This document shows positions 10,177 through 20,535 of a DNA stretch of 64,000 nucleotides, piece by piece. Source of the DNA: Sphingobacteriales bacterium (lineage in GTDB: Bacteria; Bacteroidota; Bacteroidia; Chitinophagales; UBA2359); contig JADJTE010000005.1 of the NCBI GenBank assembly GCA_016711295.1, positions 372,001-436,000 of the forward strand. The letters run 5' to 3'. The notes beneath the pieces are model-generated. The model was not told the origin of the DNA. It made no database searches and was given only the letters and a program-made list of their open reading frames with translations. Numbering within the stretch: position 1 is the stretch's first letter; every line of letters starts with the position of its first letter. The translations under genes and the position numbers were made by a program.

Positions 10177-10288
10177 GTAACTATTTAGCCTTGTAGGGGA
10201 ACTAATCGAATATGTGGCGATGTCAGGCATTATTAGATAAGTATTGCTCATTACCCCATGCCCAAAACCCTATCCCCTAAATAGTTAC
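10177..10288. mobile_element. MITE-like element, copy B (112 bp)
   Basis: Perfect 12-bp inverted ends GTAACTATTTAG / CTAAATAGTTAC, flanked by an exact 8-bp direct repeat TAATGATT (10169-10176 and 10289-10296). The interior is over 90% the same as copy C by eye and carries no reading frame. It is the reference copy of the short subfamily. Confidence 0.85.
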
Positions 10289-10489
10289 TAATGATTTTAG
10301 ATTGAATTTTGATGCAGTTGAGTATATAAATAATATATAATGTATGGATTGGACAAATAAATAACTCTGTAAATTATTTAATAAATAAAAACTTTTTTTA
10401 CTCCATAAATCATTGACTACGAATTAAAAGAAAAAAAGTTTCAAAATGAGCGATTTTTTTTTGAAAAAAAAGTATCAAAAACATAGAAC

Positions 10490-10513
10490 TTTGAAAAAGT
10501 TACCGTAACTTTG
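10490..10513 (+). promoter_or_regulatory. Likely promoter for the gene at 10641
   Basis: TAACTTTG at 10506-10513 fits the Bacteroidota -7 box. The nearest TTTG (10490-10493) is only 12 nt upstream, shorter than the usual 19, so the -33 part is doubtful. The box lies about 130 bp before the ATG. Confidence 0.45.
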
Positions 10514-10640
10514 TCACAGCAACGTCAGTACTGAGTGTTTTAGGTTTTATAGTTCAGTTGCTATGGGTTTATTACTCTTTATTGCTTTGCCTCCCCACCC
10601 CCCTTATTTTTCATTTGCTAACCCCCTAAATCGCTTGTGT

Positions 10641-11063
10641 ATGAAGCAGTTCGTGTTATTTTTCCTTGTCTGTATGGCAATAGGTCTGTGTGCCTTTGCT
10701 CCGTCAAGCAATGTGAGATTGGTACTAATAGGCGTTGCGATGAATCAGGCAGAGCAGCCGCTCAGTGGCGTTAATGTGCAATTAGAAGATATGGCAACTA
10801 AACAGGTTCAGACTTTTTTGACGAATTTAGATGGTCATTTTTACTTCAAGTTGCAGGGCGACAAAAGCTACCGCGTATCCTTGATAGATGCTAACCAGCA
10901 AACATCGGATATCAAGTTAGTTTCGACGATTAATAAAAATAATCCCGAAATTATACACTTGATATTGAAAGGCGATGCCCAAGCTAAGGAATCGCTCGTC
11001 GTCAACAGAGCGGGCTTTGCGACAGTTGCGCAACCCTCGCGAGCAAAGGCGAACGGCAAGTAA
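10641..11063 (+). CDS. Secreted small protein with a carboxypeptidase-regulatory-like (CNA-B type) domain
   Basis: A 140-residue protein with a signal peptide (MKQFVLFFLVCMAIGLCAFA) followed by a single beta-sandwich repeat: LIGVAMNQAEQPLSGVNVQLED ... FLTNLDGHFYFKL. This is the pattern of the CarboxypepD_reg-like/CNA-B fold common in Bacteroidota envelope proteins. No lipobox, membrane anchor or T9SS tail is seen. The start is taken at ATG 10641 because it directly opens the signal peptide; an in-frame ATG at 10563 would add a non-signal leader. Function unknown. A terminator follows at 11171. Confidence 0.6.
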   Translation: MKQFVLFFLVCMAIGLCAFAPSSNVRLVLIGVAMNQAEQPLSGVNVQLEDMATKQVQTFLTNLDGHFYFKLQGDKSYRVSLIDANQQTSDIKLVSTINKNNPEIIHLILKGDAQAKESLVVNRAGFATVAQPSRAKANGK

Positions 11064-11170
11064 TTTGAGATTTTTATTTTATGGTACTGCGAAGCTACCA
11101 TTCACTACACGCAATTACTTTGGTTCGTCCTTGTTTTTTTTGCTGACATTCAGCTATCTGACTGCCGCTA

Positions 11171-11202
11171 AACCGCATTGGTTCTGCCAATGCGGTTTTT
11201 TT
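11171..11202 (+). terminator. Rho-independent terminator
   Basis: A perfect 11-bp stem AACCGCATTGG / CCAATGCGGTT with a 5-nt loop, followed by TTTTT, about 107 bp after the small secreted protein gene. Confidence 0.85.
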
Positions 11203-12039
11203 GAACATTTGTAGCAAAAATGCGTATTAGTTTGGCGGTTTAGAGATAATGCCTTAATATTGCGTCATCATTTCGGTTGTAGGGGCTTTTTGTGTTTATT
11301 CTCGGCTGTACCAATGCCTATACGGACATTCGGGTAGGTACCTGTTACCTGCTAACAGTTCTTAGCACGATGCTCAGGCGGTATAATGCAATGGTTCTAC
11401 CTTGTTCGAGATACACCAACCTATAATGCTATTGGTCAAATGCCCAATTTTGGCAAAACCTTTTACTTTGGCTTGTCTATATGCTTTGAATAATAGAGCC
11501 AAGTAGTATGGCTTTATTAGTATTGTCCATAGCTGTTGGCAAGCAACTTGAATAGGTATTTGTGGCCCCACCAAACAGCTAAACATTGCTCGCAATTTAT
11601 CTATTCTGCCTGCTGTTTTTATATTATCCCTCAGCGATTTTCGGTATTAAAATTTAACAATTCGTATTCTGCTAATAACAAGTGCGTGGTAAAATTGTAA
11701 ACTTTTTATTACAATTTTGCGAATAAGATTAAATCGTGCATTTTCAGCGCATTATATAGCATAAATTGTTTAAATCGAAGATTGCTGATTATCCATTCAC
11801 CTATTCGGTTTTGTCGGGTTAGGGCGACACAACTTTTTTGTTGGACAGCATCGCCTCCTCGCTACTCTAAGCGTCCCACTTCTTTTTGCTCGGCATGATA
11901 GCCATATCTACTATTCTTTTTGTGGTAATCGGGTTTTATTTACCCTTGGTCTGCACCCTACTTGGGGAGCTTGCCCGCACACGTTAGCCTTGCGCGACGT
12001 GCATAAAATTATTCACCTATCTTATTTTTCCAATCGTCT
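11203..12039. other. 837-bp gap before rho, no convincing gene
   Basis: No frame here has coding character over more than about 30 codons, except a short hydrophobic stretch at 11895-11987 (+): MIAISTILFVVIGFYLPLVC, then TLLGELARTR and a stop. It could be the tail of a small membrane protein broken upstream; DUF4293-type membrane proteins often sit next to rho in Bacteroidota, but the match is too weak to name it. The reverse-strand frame at 11374-11595 is not supported by composition. Confidence 0.4.
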
Positions 12040-13994
12040 ATGTACGACATTATGCAGCTCAACGAAATGCCGTTGCCCGAATTGCGCCAATTAGCCGCCA
12101 ATTTTAAAGTACCACAATACAAGAGCCTTAGCAAACAAGAGCTAATATTTAAAATATTGGATAAACAATCGTCAGTCCCAGCCGATTCGGAGGGCGAATC
12201 GAAAAAAATGACCAAATCAGGGCGGCGAAAAATAGAGGTTAAACCCAAAAACACCTTACCCATTCCCACACTCTCGTTCAAAGAACGAGCAGATAATGAA
12301 GTAGATAATACAGAGCCAGCTCAGGAAATCCTCCTTGCGCAGGGCGACGAAGCAGCCCAACGCCAAGCGGTTAAGGATTTGCTCGACCAATTTAGCCCAA
12401 AAGAAAAAACGAAATCCGACATAGAACAAAAAACTACGCTGCCCGATGTCATTGCCGAAATGCCCACCTTGGCAGATATTCCCACCGAAGAATTGCCCCC
12501 TGCAAACGAAGAAACCTCGCCTCAAAGCAAAAAAAATAGAACACGCAATAAAAATAAATCACAGCAAACGACAGATAAAACCCTACAACACGACAAAACA
12601 CCCCGAAAAGAAGCCGAATATGCGCCCGAATTAGCCGACAATGACCGAACAATGCAGCAAGAGCTAAGGACTCAAAAACAACACTCTGCCAATCACCAAA
12701 ACGGCAAGCCCAAAATAGATAATGCCCAACGACACGCCCCCCGAGACCAACAACAGAGCAACCACCAAAATGCCAAACAACAAGAACAAAACGCACAAAA
12801 AAACCACCAACAACAACAAGGAAAACAGCAGCAAGAACAAAATACGCAACATAAGCCCAAGAAGGAAGAGCCAAATATCGAATTGGACGGCATTATTATG
12901 AGCGAAGGCGTATTGGAACAAATAGGCGACTACGGCTTTTTGCGCTCTGCCGACTATAACTATTTAGCTTCGCCCGATGATATACACATAAGCCCCGCAC
13001 AAATCAAACAGTATGGATTGAAAACAGGCGACACCGTGCGCGGCACCATCAGACCACCCAAAGAAGGCGAAAAATTTTTTGTACTCAACGATGTCGTACT
13101 CATCAATGGCTATAAACTCGAAGAAGTGCGCGACCGCATACCCTTTGACTACCTAAAAGCCCTGTTCCCGACCGAAAAGTTGAAACTAAGTACCGATGCC
13201 TCGCTTTATACCACCCGAATTATCGACCTATTTTCGCCCATCGGCAAAGGGCAGCGCGGTTTGATTGTAGCCCAACCTAAAAGCGGAAAAACATTTTTGC
13301 TCAAAGACATTGCCAATGCTATTGCCAAAAACCACCCCGAAGTATACCTGATTATCCTGCTCATCGACGAACGCCCCGAAGAAGTAACCGACATGGAGCG
13401 CAGCGTAAAAGCCGAAGTAGTAGCCTCGACGTTTGACGAACCCGCCGACCGACACGTAAAAGTATCGAGTATCGTACTGCAAAAAGCCAAACGCTTAGTC
13501 GAATGTGGGCATGATGTCGTTATTCTGCTAGACTCTATTACGCGCCTCGCACGTGCCTACAATACGGTTGCGCCAGCATCAGGCAAAATATTGTCCGGCG
13601 GTGTAGAGGCAAATGCCCTCAACAAACCCAAACAATTTTTGGCGCAGCCCGAAACATCGAACAAGGCGGCTCGCTAACCATATTAGCTACTGCACTAATA
13701 GATACGGGGTCGCGAATGGACGAAGTAATTTTTGAAGAATTTAAAGGCACGGGTAATATGGAATTGCAGTTAGACCGCCGACTTGCCAACAAACGCATCT
13801 ATCCCGCCATTGACCTCATCGCATCGGGCACGCGCCGCGAAGAACTGTTGTTAGAGCGCGATGCCCTCAAACGCATGTGGATATTGCGCAACCACCTCGC
13901 CGACATGACCACCGAAGAAGCCATGAACTTCTTGCTGCAATACATGCGCGGCACAAAAACAAACGAAGAGTTTTTAACCTCTATGAATGCGTAA
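12040..13994 (+). CDS. rho: Transcription termination factor Rho (frameshifted)
   Basis: About 651 residues. The N-terminal helical domain opens with MQLNEMPLPELRQLAANFKV. A long Q/N/K/E-rich insert covers about residues 85-285, then comes the RNA-binding cold-shock-like domain (GVLEQIGDYGFLRSADYNYL) and the RecA-type ATPase with Walker A AQPKSGKT and Walker B VVILLDSITRLARAYN. The frame breaks in the T run at 13636-13640; one extra T gives FFGAARNIEQGGSLTILATA and runs into the final domain ending at 13994. Rho ends unprotected transcripts. Q/N-rich inserts are known in Bacteroidota Rho. The break is most likely an indel error. Confidence 0.93.
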
Positions 13995-14070
13995 ATTATC
14001 ATACCATAAAAAAAAATTTTATTTAATAAATCATACATTACAATTCTCCTATTAACCATTTTACGAAAAG

Positions 14071-15676
14071 ATGCCCTCGTCCAAGCCCTTTCAGGTATAT
14101 ACTCCTCTTATCTACGCCTCCTTATTAGCCCTCGGTATGTTTATGGGTTTTAAACTCTACGAATCGGTCAGAGGCAGGACAAACGCTACGATTGCCATGG
14201 CTCTACTATAGATGAAGTTTTGAACTACATAGAAGCCCAATACGTCGATACGGTCAACGAAGCGCACTTAGAAGACCAAGCTATCATGGAATGATTAATA
14301 GCTTAGACCCACATTCGAGTTATATACCCGCCGAAGAACTGAAGAAAGTAGCCGAAAACTTACAAGGCAATTTCGATGGCATTGGGGTAGAATTTGCTAT
14401 TATCAATGATACCATCATCTTTGTCACGTCCATCAGTTTCTTAACCCACGAAGCTCTTGGCATCAGGGCAGGCGACAAAATCATCGAAATAAACGACACC
14501 ACCGTAGCAGGTATCAAAATTACGAACGAACAAGTAGTAGGCGAATTGCGCGGCACGAGAGGATCCATCGTAAAAGTAGCAATACAAAGGCGCGGCACCA
14601 AAGAATTGATACATTTCGATATTATACGCGACAAAATACCCATCATCAGCGTAGATGCGGGCTATATGTTAGACGATAAAACGGGATATATCAAAATAAA
14701 CCGTTTTAGTGCCACTACGTCCGATGAGTTTATGCAAAAACTGCTTGCCCTGAACCAACAAGGCATGAGCCAACTGATTTTAGACCTACGACAAAACCCC
14801 GGCGGATACCTCAATGCAGCCGTAGATATTGCAGACGAATTTATTAGCGGCAAAAACCTAATCGTATATACAGAAGGGCGTAGCTATAGACGAAAAGACT
14901 ATAAAGCACGCCGAACAGGTACGTTTGAAGAAGGAAAACTCATCGTATTAGTAGATGAAGGGTCGGCATCGGCTTCCGAAATTATTGCAGGCGCAGTACA
15001 AGATTGGGACCGTGGTACTATCATAGGCAGACGCTCGTTCGGAAAAGGATTGGTACAAGACCAATACGACCTAAATAACGGGGGTGCGCTACGCCTGACC
15101 GTAGCTCGCTACCATACGCCATCGGGGCGCTGCATACAAAAACCCTACGAAGAAGGCAACGGCGAAGATTACGGCGATGAAATCAATAAGCGATACAAAC
15201 ATGGCGAACTGCAGAATGCCGATAGCATCAAATTAGATGATGCCGACACAACCACCTACCGCACCCTCGTCGAAGGCAGAGAAGTGTTTGGGGGCGGCGG
15301 CATTATGCCCGATATCTTTGTGCCCTTAGATACCTCGCGCTTCGAAACCTTTGTGATTCGCGCCCGCAGCGTAATACCCGAATTTGCCTATAAATACTAC
15401 GGCGAACATGGTGCCGAATTTAAAGGCTATCCCGACGTACAAACATTTCGCCGCAACTACCAAGTGAGCGATGCCCTATTTGCCCATTTCAAAGCCGAAT
15501 TGAAAGCCCAATTGGGCTTTGTAGATGAAAAATTACTGAACCGCGAACGCCAATACCTCGCTACGTTTATCCGTGCTTATATAGCCCGACAACTCTACGG
15601 CAGCGACGGGTTTTATCCTATCATACAAGATACAGACGATATGTTGCTAAAAGCTATCGCCGAAATGAAAAAATAG
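14071..15676 (+). CDS. Carboxy-terminal processing protease, S41 family (two frameshifts)
   Basis: About 535 residues. The N-terminal frame (from ATG 14071) has a membrane segment, YTPLIYASLLALGMFMGFKL. A second frame gives DEVLNYIEAQYVDTVNEAHL, and the main frame (14291 on) holds the PDZ domain (GIGVEF... GDKIIEINDTTVAG) and the protease domain with the nucleophile in EGSASASEI and the Lys in GRRSFGKGLVQ. The breaks fall near 14173 (GG, one G missing) and 14284 (one C missing, restoring AIHGMINSLDPHSSYIP). It should cleave periplasmic proteins near their C-termini. It starts 76 bp after rho. Confidence 0.9.
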
Positions 15677-15709
15677 TGCCCTATCACACATAAATCGTCT
15701 ATCAGCAAT

Positions 15710-16273
15710 ATGTACGCCTGTCTGTCCGAAAATACCGTCCAACAAGGCGATTATACGCTAACCGCTATTCGCCCCGATGACATATTTTTAATTAAAGAAT
15801 GGCGCAATGCCCAAATCGATATTTTGCGCCAACAACAAGTCCTGACCGACGACGACCAAAGGCGATATTTTGAGACCGTCATTTTTCCGACTTTCGGGGC
15901 GGCACAACCCGCGCAAATACTGTTTAGTTTTTTGTACCAAGATAAATGTATCGGCTACGGTGGCTTGGTACATATCAGTTGGGCAGACCGCAACGCCGAA
16001 ATATCCTTCTTGCTCGAAACGCAGCGCAATAACGATATAGCCCTATTCCAACGCGAATGGGCTATATACCTTGATATGCTACAACAAATCGCATTTGGGC
16101 AACTCGGCTTTGAAAAAATATATACCTACGCCTACGACATCAGACCGCACCTCGTCGAAACCCTCGAACAAAAAGGTTTCGTACAAGAAGCCCGACTAAA
16201 ACGACACGTTTTTATACAGGGCAAAGCAACCGATGTGTTGATACATGGGGTTTTTAATAAAAATTATATATAA
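15710..16273 (+). CDS. GNAT family N-acetyltransferase
   Basis: A 187-residue protein of the RimJ/RimL type of GNAT. It opens with YTLTAIRPDDIFLIKEWRN, has the central strand CIGYGGLVHISWADRNAEISF, and the C-terminal GFEKIYTYAYD...LEQKGFVQEARLKRHVF, where residues of the acetyl-CoA fold are expected. Substrate unknown; such proteins acetylate protein N-termini, amino sugars or small amines. It is 34 bp after the S41 protease and 35 bp before a second GNAT, but the two are not close copies. Confidence 0.75.
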   Translation: MYACLSENTVQQGDYTLTAIRPDDIFLIKEWRNAQIDILRQQQVLTDDDQRRYFETVIFPTFGAAQPAQILFSFLYQDKCIGYGGLVHISWADRNAEISFLLETQRNNDIALFQREWAIYLDMLQQIAFGQLGFEKIYTYAYDIRPHLVETLEQKGFVQEARLKRHVFIQGKATDVLIHGVFNKNYI

Positions 16274-16308
16274 TAATAAAATTTTAATTTAATTAAATAA
16301 TATTTTAT

Positions 16309-16845
16309 ATGCAAAGCTATGAATCTGAAAGACTTTATCTTAAAAAGATACAATTAAATGACATTGACGATTCGTTTATGGAGTGGTTTGCCGACGAGGA
16401 TTTGATGCGTTACTACACCAACTCACAGCGAAAGATCACTAAGGAGGATATTATTAATAGTATAGAAGAGGGAGAAAAAAATAAAAATTGTTTTACATAT
16501 GGAATTTTTTATAAGGAAACTAACGATTGTATTGGCACAATTAAGTTAGGACCTATAAATTGGGTACATGGAATTTCGGATTTAGTCGTATTACTTGGAA
16601 ATCGTCAGTATCACGGAAAAGGATTAGCAGTAGAGGCTATAAAATTAGGTAACGAGTTAGCATTTCAAGAATACGACATACGAAAATTATTTGGAGGAAT
16701 GTATGAATCTAACGTTGCATCTATAAAAGCTTATACAAGAGCTGATTGGGTAATTGAGGGACGTTTAAAAGGACACTACTTGAATGACGGTCAGGTGGAG
16801 GATAGAATTTTGGTTGGTTGTTTTAACCCTAAATATTTTAAATAA
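16309..16845 (+). CDS. GNAT family N-acetyltransferase, AT-rich
   Basis: A 178-residue GNAT with ERLYLKKIQLNDIDDSFMEWF at the start, then NDCIGTIKLGP, the acetyl-CoA loop region QYHGKGLAVEAIKLG (Q/RxxGxG/A pattern), and ESNVASIKAYTRADWVIEGRLKGHY. That C-terminal order is typical of the RimJ/RimL and sugar-amine acetyltransferases. It is visibly richer in A/T at third positions (AAA, ATA, GGA, AGA) than its neighbours, which prefer GCC, TTG and CGC, suggesting acquisition from another source. Such genes often sit in O-antigen clusters, but no cluster is seen here. Confidence 0.8.
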   Translation: MQSYESERLYLKKIQLNDIDDSFMEWFADEDLMRYYTNSQRKITKEDIINSIEEGEKNKNCFTYGIFYKETNDCIGTIKLGPINWVHGISDLVVLLGNRQYHGKGLAVEAIKLGNELAFQEYDIRKLFGGMYESNVASIKAYTRADWVIEGRLKGHYLNDGQVEDRILVGCFNPKYFK

Positions 16846-16851
16846 ATTTTT

Positions 16852-19064
16852 GTGAATCTGACTTTCTTATTACCTTTTTTATTGTTTTGGTTTAAAACTT
16901 TGGAGGAAACCAATACTACTCTTTATGATTTAGAATGTAATCACAGCAATGATTGTCCCATCGAAGGAGAGCCAGTGATTGATAATACATCTGCCAATAC
17001 CCCAGAGATAGACGATGAATGCAATGAGAAAATGACTAATATTTGGTGCTTTGGCGGCTATGCAGGCTTGGATTTTAATAACGAACCACCCTCTATATTA
17101 ATAGGTAGCAGTATGGCGAGTTACGAAAGCTGTGCCAGCATAGCTGATAGCAATGGAAACCTGTTATTTTACAGCGACGGCATCAGCGTATGGGACAGCA
17201 ACCACGACCAAATGCCTAACGGCTTCGGGCTGATGGGACACTCCTCTACTACGCAAGGCTCTCTCATTATCAAACAACCCAATAGCGAAAATATATTTTA
17301 TATATTTACGTTAGACGATCTTACGACTGGGTTGGTTAATGGACTACGCTATACGATGATAGATATGAACTTAAATGGCGGCTTAGGCGATGTGATTGCG
17401 GGGACCAAAAATACATTTTTACATCACCCTTGCACCGAAAAGCTAACAGCTGTGAGGCATTGCAATAACATCGATATTTGGGTAGTTGCCCATGAATGGG
17501 AAAGCAACGCTTTTTTGGCGTATTTGCTTACGTCTTCTGGACTGACCACTACGCCCGTAGTTAGCAATGTTGGCACGATACACATAGGCGGCGGCGGATT
17601 TATGTATGATAACTGGAACGCGGAAGGCTACTTGACCGCCTCGCCTGACGGCAACCGTTTAGCCTTAGCCATTACCAAAATGGATAGGTTCGAAGTGTTT
17701 GATTTCGACAATACGACCGGAATGGTCACTAATCCTATCGTACTGCAAAGCCCCGACTATTATTATAGCTACGGCGTTGCCTTTTCGCCTGACGCCACCA
17801 AACTGTACGCCACCTCGCTATGGAACAGAACCCTCTATCAATTCGATTTGTCGGCAGGAACGGCTACTGATATTGTTAATTCTGCTACGCTTATAGCCAC
17901 CGCCAACGCGCAATACATCGGTGCTTTGCAACTGGCACCGGACGGCAAAATATACTTGTCTAAGTACAACGAAAATTTTTTGGCGGCTATCGGCAACCCC
18001 AATGCACTGGGTACAGCCTGTAATTATGCCGAAAATGCGGTGAGTTTGGGTACTGCCTATGCGCAGTTCGGCTTGCCCAATTTTGCACCTTATCATTTCG
18101 ACCCCAGCCCCAACATCACAGGCAACCTCGCGCCTTGCACCTTAGAAACCCAACAGTATGGCGTTTCGGCACTTTCTTGCGAGGCTATCTATGAATGGCA
18201 ATTGTTGGGCGATGGCACATTAACCGTCTTGCCACCCGCCGAAGCCATCGTGACGTACAATTCAGCGGGTGCATATATGCTCATCGTGACGCAAACTACC
18301 GATTGCCAAGTCTTGAGCGATACTTTACAGATAGTAGCAACCGCTTGTAGCTCACCCTTACCCACTGCCGATTTCACCGCCGCCGTCACGAGCCTTTGCA
18401 TAGGCGGTTGCACCGATTTCGTCGACTTGAGTCAGAACGCCACCGCTTGGCAGTGGACATTTGAGGGGGCAATACCCGCCACGAGTACCGACCAAGACCC
18501 CGCCAATATCTGCTACCCCCAGGCAGGCGTGTATGCCGTACAACTCATAGCCAGCAACGGCGCGGGCAGCGATACGCTTGCGCTTACCGCCTTCGTCGAG
18601 ACGAGCGCGACCTTTATGGTCGAACAAAGCACCCAAATCTGTACCGGCGACTCGCTCTGGTTGCAGGGGCAATACCAACACCAAACCGGCACTACTACGA
18701 TACGATAATGGCGGCGATAACCAACGACTGCGATACGATAGTAAAAACTAACCTAACCGTAGCCAACTGCCCCGCCGCCCTGGAATGCCTCTTAGTGCTA
18801 CCCAACGCCTTTTCGCCCAACCACGACGGGGTCAATGACGAATTGAGGGTGATAGGGTTGGGCATTTCGACGATGAATCTGAAAATATTTAACCGTTGGG
18901 GGCAAATTGTATTTTCGTCCGATGCACAGAATGTAGGTTGGGACGGCACTTACAAGGGAAGAATGCAGGAAATAGGCGTATATGTTTATGTCCTGACCTA
19001 CACCACAGCCGACCAACCTAATGTAAGCCAACAAAGGAAAGGCAATATCACGCTACTATATTGA
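16852..19064 (+). CDS. T9SS cargo protein with beta-propeller-like region, PKD domain and type B sorting tail (frameshifted)
   Basis: About 737 residues. A hydrophobic start, then a propeller-like region (about 60-430: NGNLLFYSDGISVWDSNHDQ, and FSPDATKLYATSLWNRTLYQ), a PKD-type domain around 500-580 (VDLSQNATAWQWTFEGA ... AGVYAVQLIASNGAG), and after a frameshift the gliding-motility-associated C-terminal domain (LPNAFSPNHDGVNDELRVIG ... FNRWGQIVFSS ... GWDGTYKG). The break at about 18693 is repaired by one T (GTYYDTIMAA). Type B tails direct export by T9SS and often surface attachment. The GTG start at 16852 follows the GNAT stop by 6 bp. Confidence 0.82.
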
Positions 19065-19233
19065 CGTATCGGCGGCCTAATTTTGTTATTATAGGTAAAC
19101 GATTTTGAAAAAGCCAGATATGGTAAAACATTCGTGTAAGTTTGTGTCATCCGTGGCGATTTTTTACATTTTATTTTTAGTAATAAATTTATCTATAAAT
19201 CGTTAATGGCGTATAAATTAAAATAATACCATT

Positions 19234-20520
19234 ATGAAAACTAATTGGTCTGCTAACATCATTTTTTGCCCTTCGGCAATATATTATCCAACGAGCGAAG
19301 ATGAAATTAGAAGTTTGATAATAAATGCCATCAATAGTCGGCAAAAAATACGAGCCATAGGTTCGGGACATTCCTTTACTGCATTGTGTCAGACCAACGA
19401 TATTTTAATAAGTTTAGATAAATATCAAGGCATTGTATCGGTCGATGCGTCCAAGCAGCAAGTTACCGTGAAAGCGGGCACCAAACTTAAACTATTGGGC
19501 GATTTGCTGTTTCAACAAGGCTTGGCAATGGAAAATTTGGGCGACATAGATGCGCAATCTATCGGCGGCACTATCAGTACAGGCACACACGGCACAGGCA
19601 TTGCGTTTGGCACCATCAGCACCCAAGTTGTACGCCTCAAATGGGTCAATGGCAAAGGCGAAATCGTTGTTTGCTCCGCTACCGAGAACCCCGCCCTGTT
19701 CAAGGCAGCGCAGGTTTCGTTGGGTAGCATGGGCATTATTACCGAAATAACCTTGCAATGCGTACCCGCCTATAAATTGCTCATTAAAAACGAAAAGGAA
19801 AACGTAGGGCAGGTCTTAGCATCTTTGCCCGAAAGATTGAGCCAAAACCGAAATTTTGAATATTATTGGTTTCCGCATACCGATACGGCTTGGACAAAAA
19901 CGACCAATATTGCCCTCGAAGGCAAACCCGCTAAGGATTCTTTGTTCAACTACCTTTCTGAACTGATGGTAGAAAATTATACTTTTAAAATATTATGTGA
20001 AATAGGGAGGTTGTTGCCTTCCCAAACCAAGCATATTGCCAAACTTGTGGCAGGCAGCGTACCTACTATTAGCAAAATAAATTATAGCCACAAAGTATAT
20101 GCCTCTATTCGCTTGGTTCGATTTACCGAAATGGAGTACAACGTACCCGCCGAGGCATACGAAGATGTGATGAAGGAGATAATGAAAAAATGCAAAGCCG
20201 AAAATTTTCCCGTCCATTTCCCCATCGAAAATCGTTGGGTCAAAGGCGACGATATATTATTAAGCCCCGCTTATGGTCGCGACTCGGCATATATCGCCTG
20301 CCACGTGTACCACAAACAAGACAATAGCCACTATTTTCAAACCTTAGAAGCCATTTTTAGGGCATACGGAGGCAGACCACATTGGGGCAAAATGCACACC
20401 CAAACTACCCACACCCTTGCCGATATGTACCCACAGTTTGCCGCCTTTAATGCCCTTAGAAAACAACAAGACCCTGATGACATATTCATAAATCCCTACT
20501 TAGAAAAATTATTTAATTAG
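19234..20520 (+). CDS. FAD-linked aldonolactone oxidase (D-arabinono-1,4-lactone/L-gulonolactone oxidase type)
   Basis: A 428-residue intact VAO-family flavoprotein. The N-terminal FAD domain has IRAIGSGHSFTALCQTND, whose His is the usual site of covalent FAD attachment, and GDIDAQSIGGTISTGTHGTG. The C-terminal ALO domain ends with the family hallmark RPHWGKMHTQT and then QDPDDIFINPYLEKLF. It should oxidise a sugar lactone or polyol such as xylitol, sending electrons to oxygen or a carrier; the true substrate is unknown. Only 15 bp separate it from the next gene, a PLP enzyme, so they form a two-gene operon. Confidence 0.88.
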   Translation: MKTNWSANIIFCPSAIYYPTSEDEIRSLIINAINSRQKIRAIGSGHSFTALCQTNDILISLDKYQGIVSVDASKQQVTVKAGTKLKLLGDLLFQQGLAMENLGDIDAQSIGGTISTGTHGTGIAFGTISTQVVRLKWVNGKGEIVVCSATENPALFKAAQVSLGSMGIITEITLQCVPAYKLLIKNEKENVGQVLASLPERLSQNRNFEYYWFPHTDTAWTKTTNIALEGKPAKDSLFNYLSELMVENYTFKILCEIGRLLPSQTKHIAKLVAGSVPTISKINYSHKVYASIRLVRFTEMEYNVPAEAYEDVMKEIMKKCKAENFPVHFPIENRWVKGDDILLSPAYGRDSAYIACHVYHKQDNSHYFQTLEAIFRAYGGRPHWGKMHTQTTHTLADMYPQFAAFNALRKQQDPDDIFINPYLEKLFN

Positions 20521-20535
20521 ATAACTCAAACAAAA

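Noticed and set aside
11374..11595. 73-codon frame on the minus strand in the gap before rho
   Set aside because: Composition is not coding-like and there is no recognisable domain or promoter.
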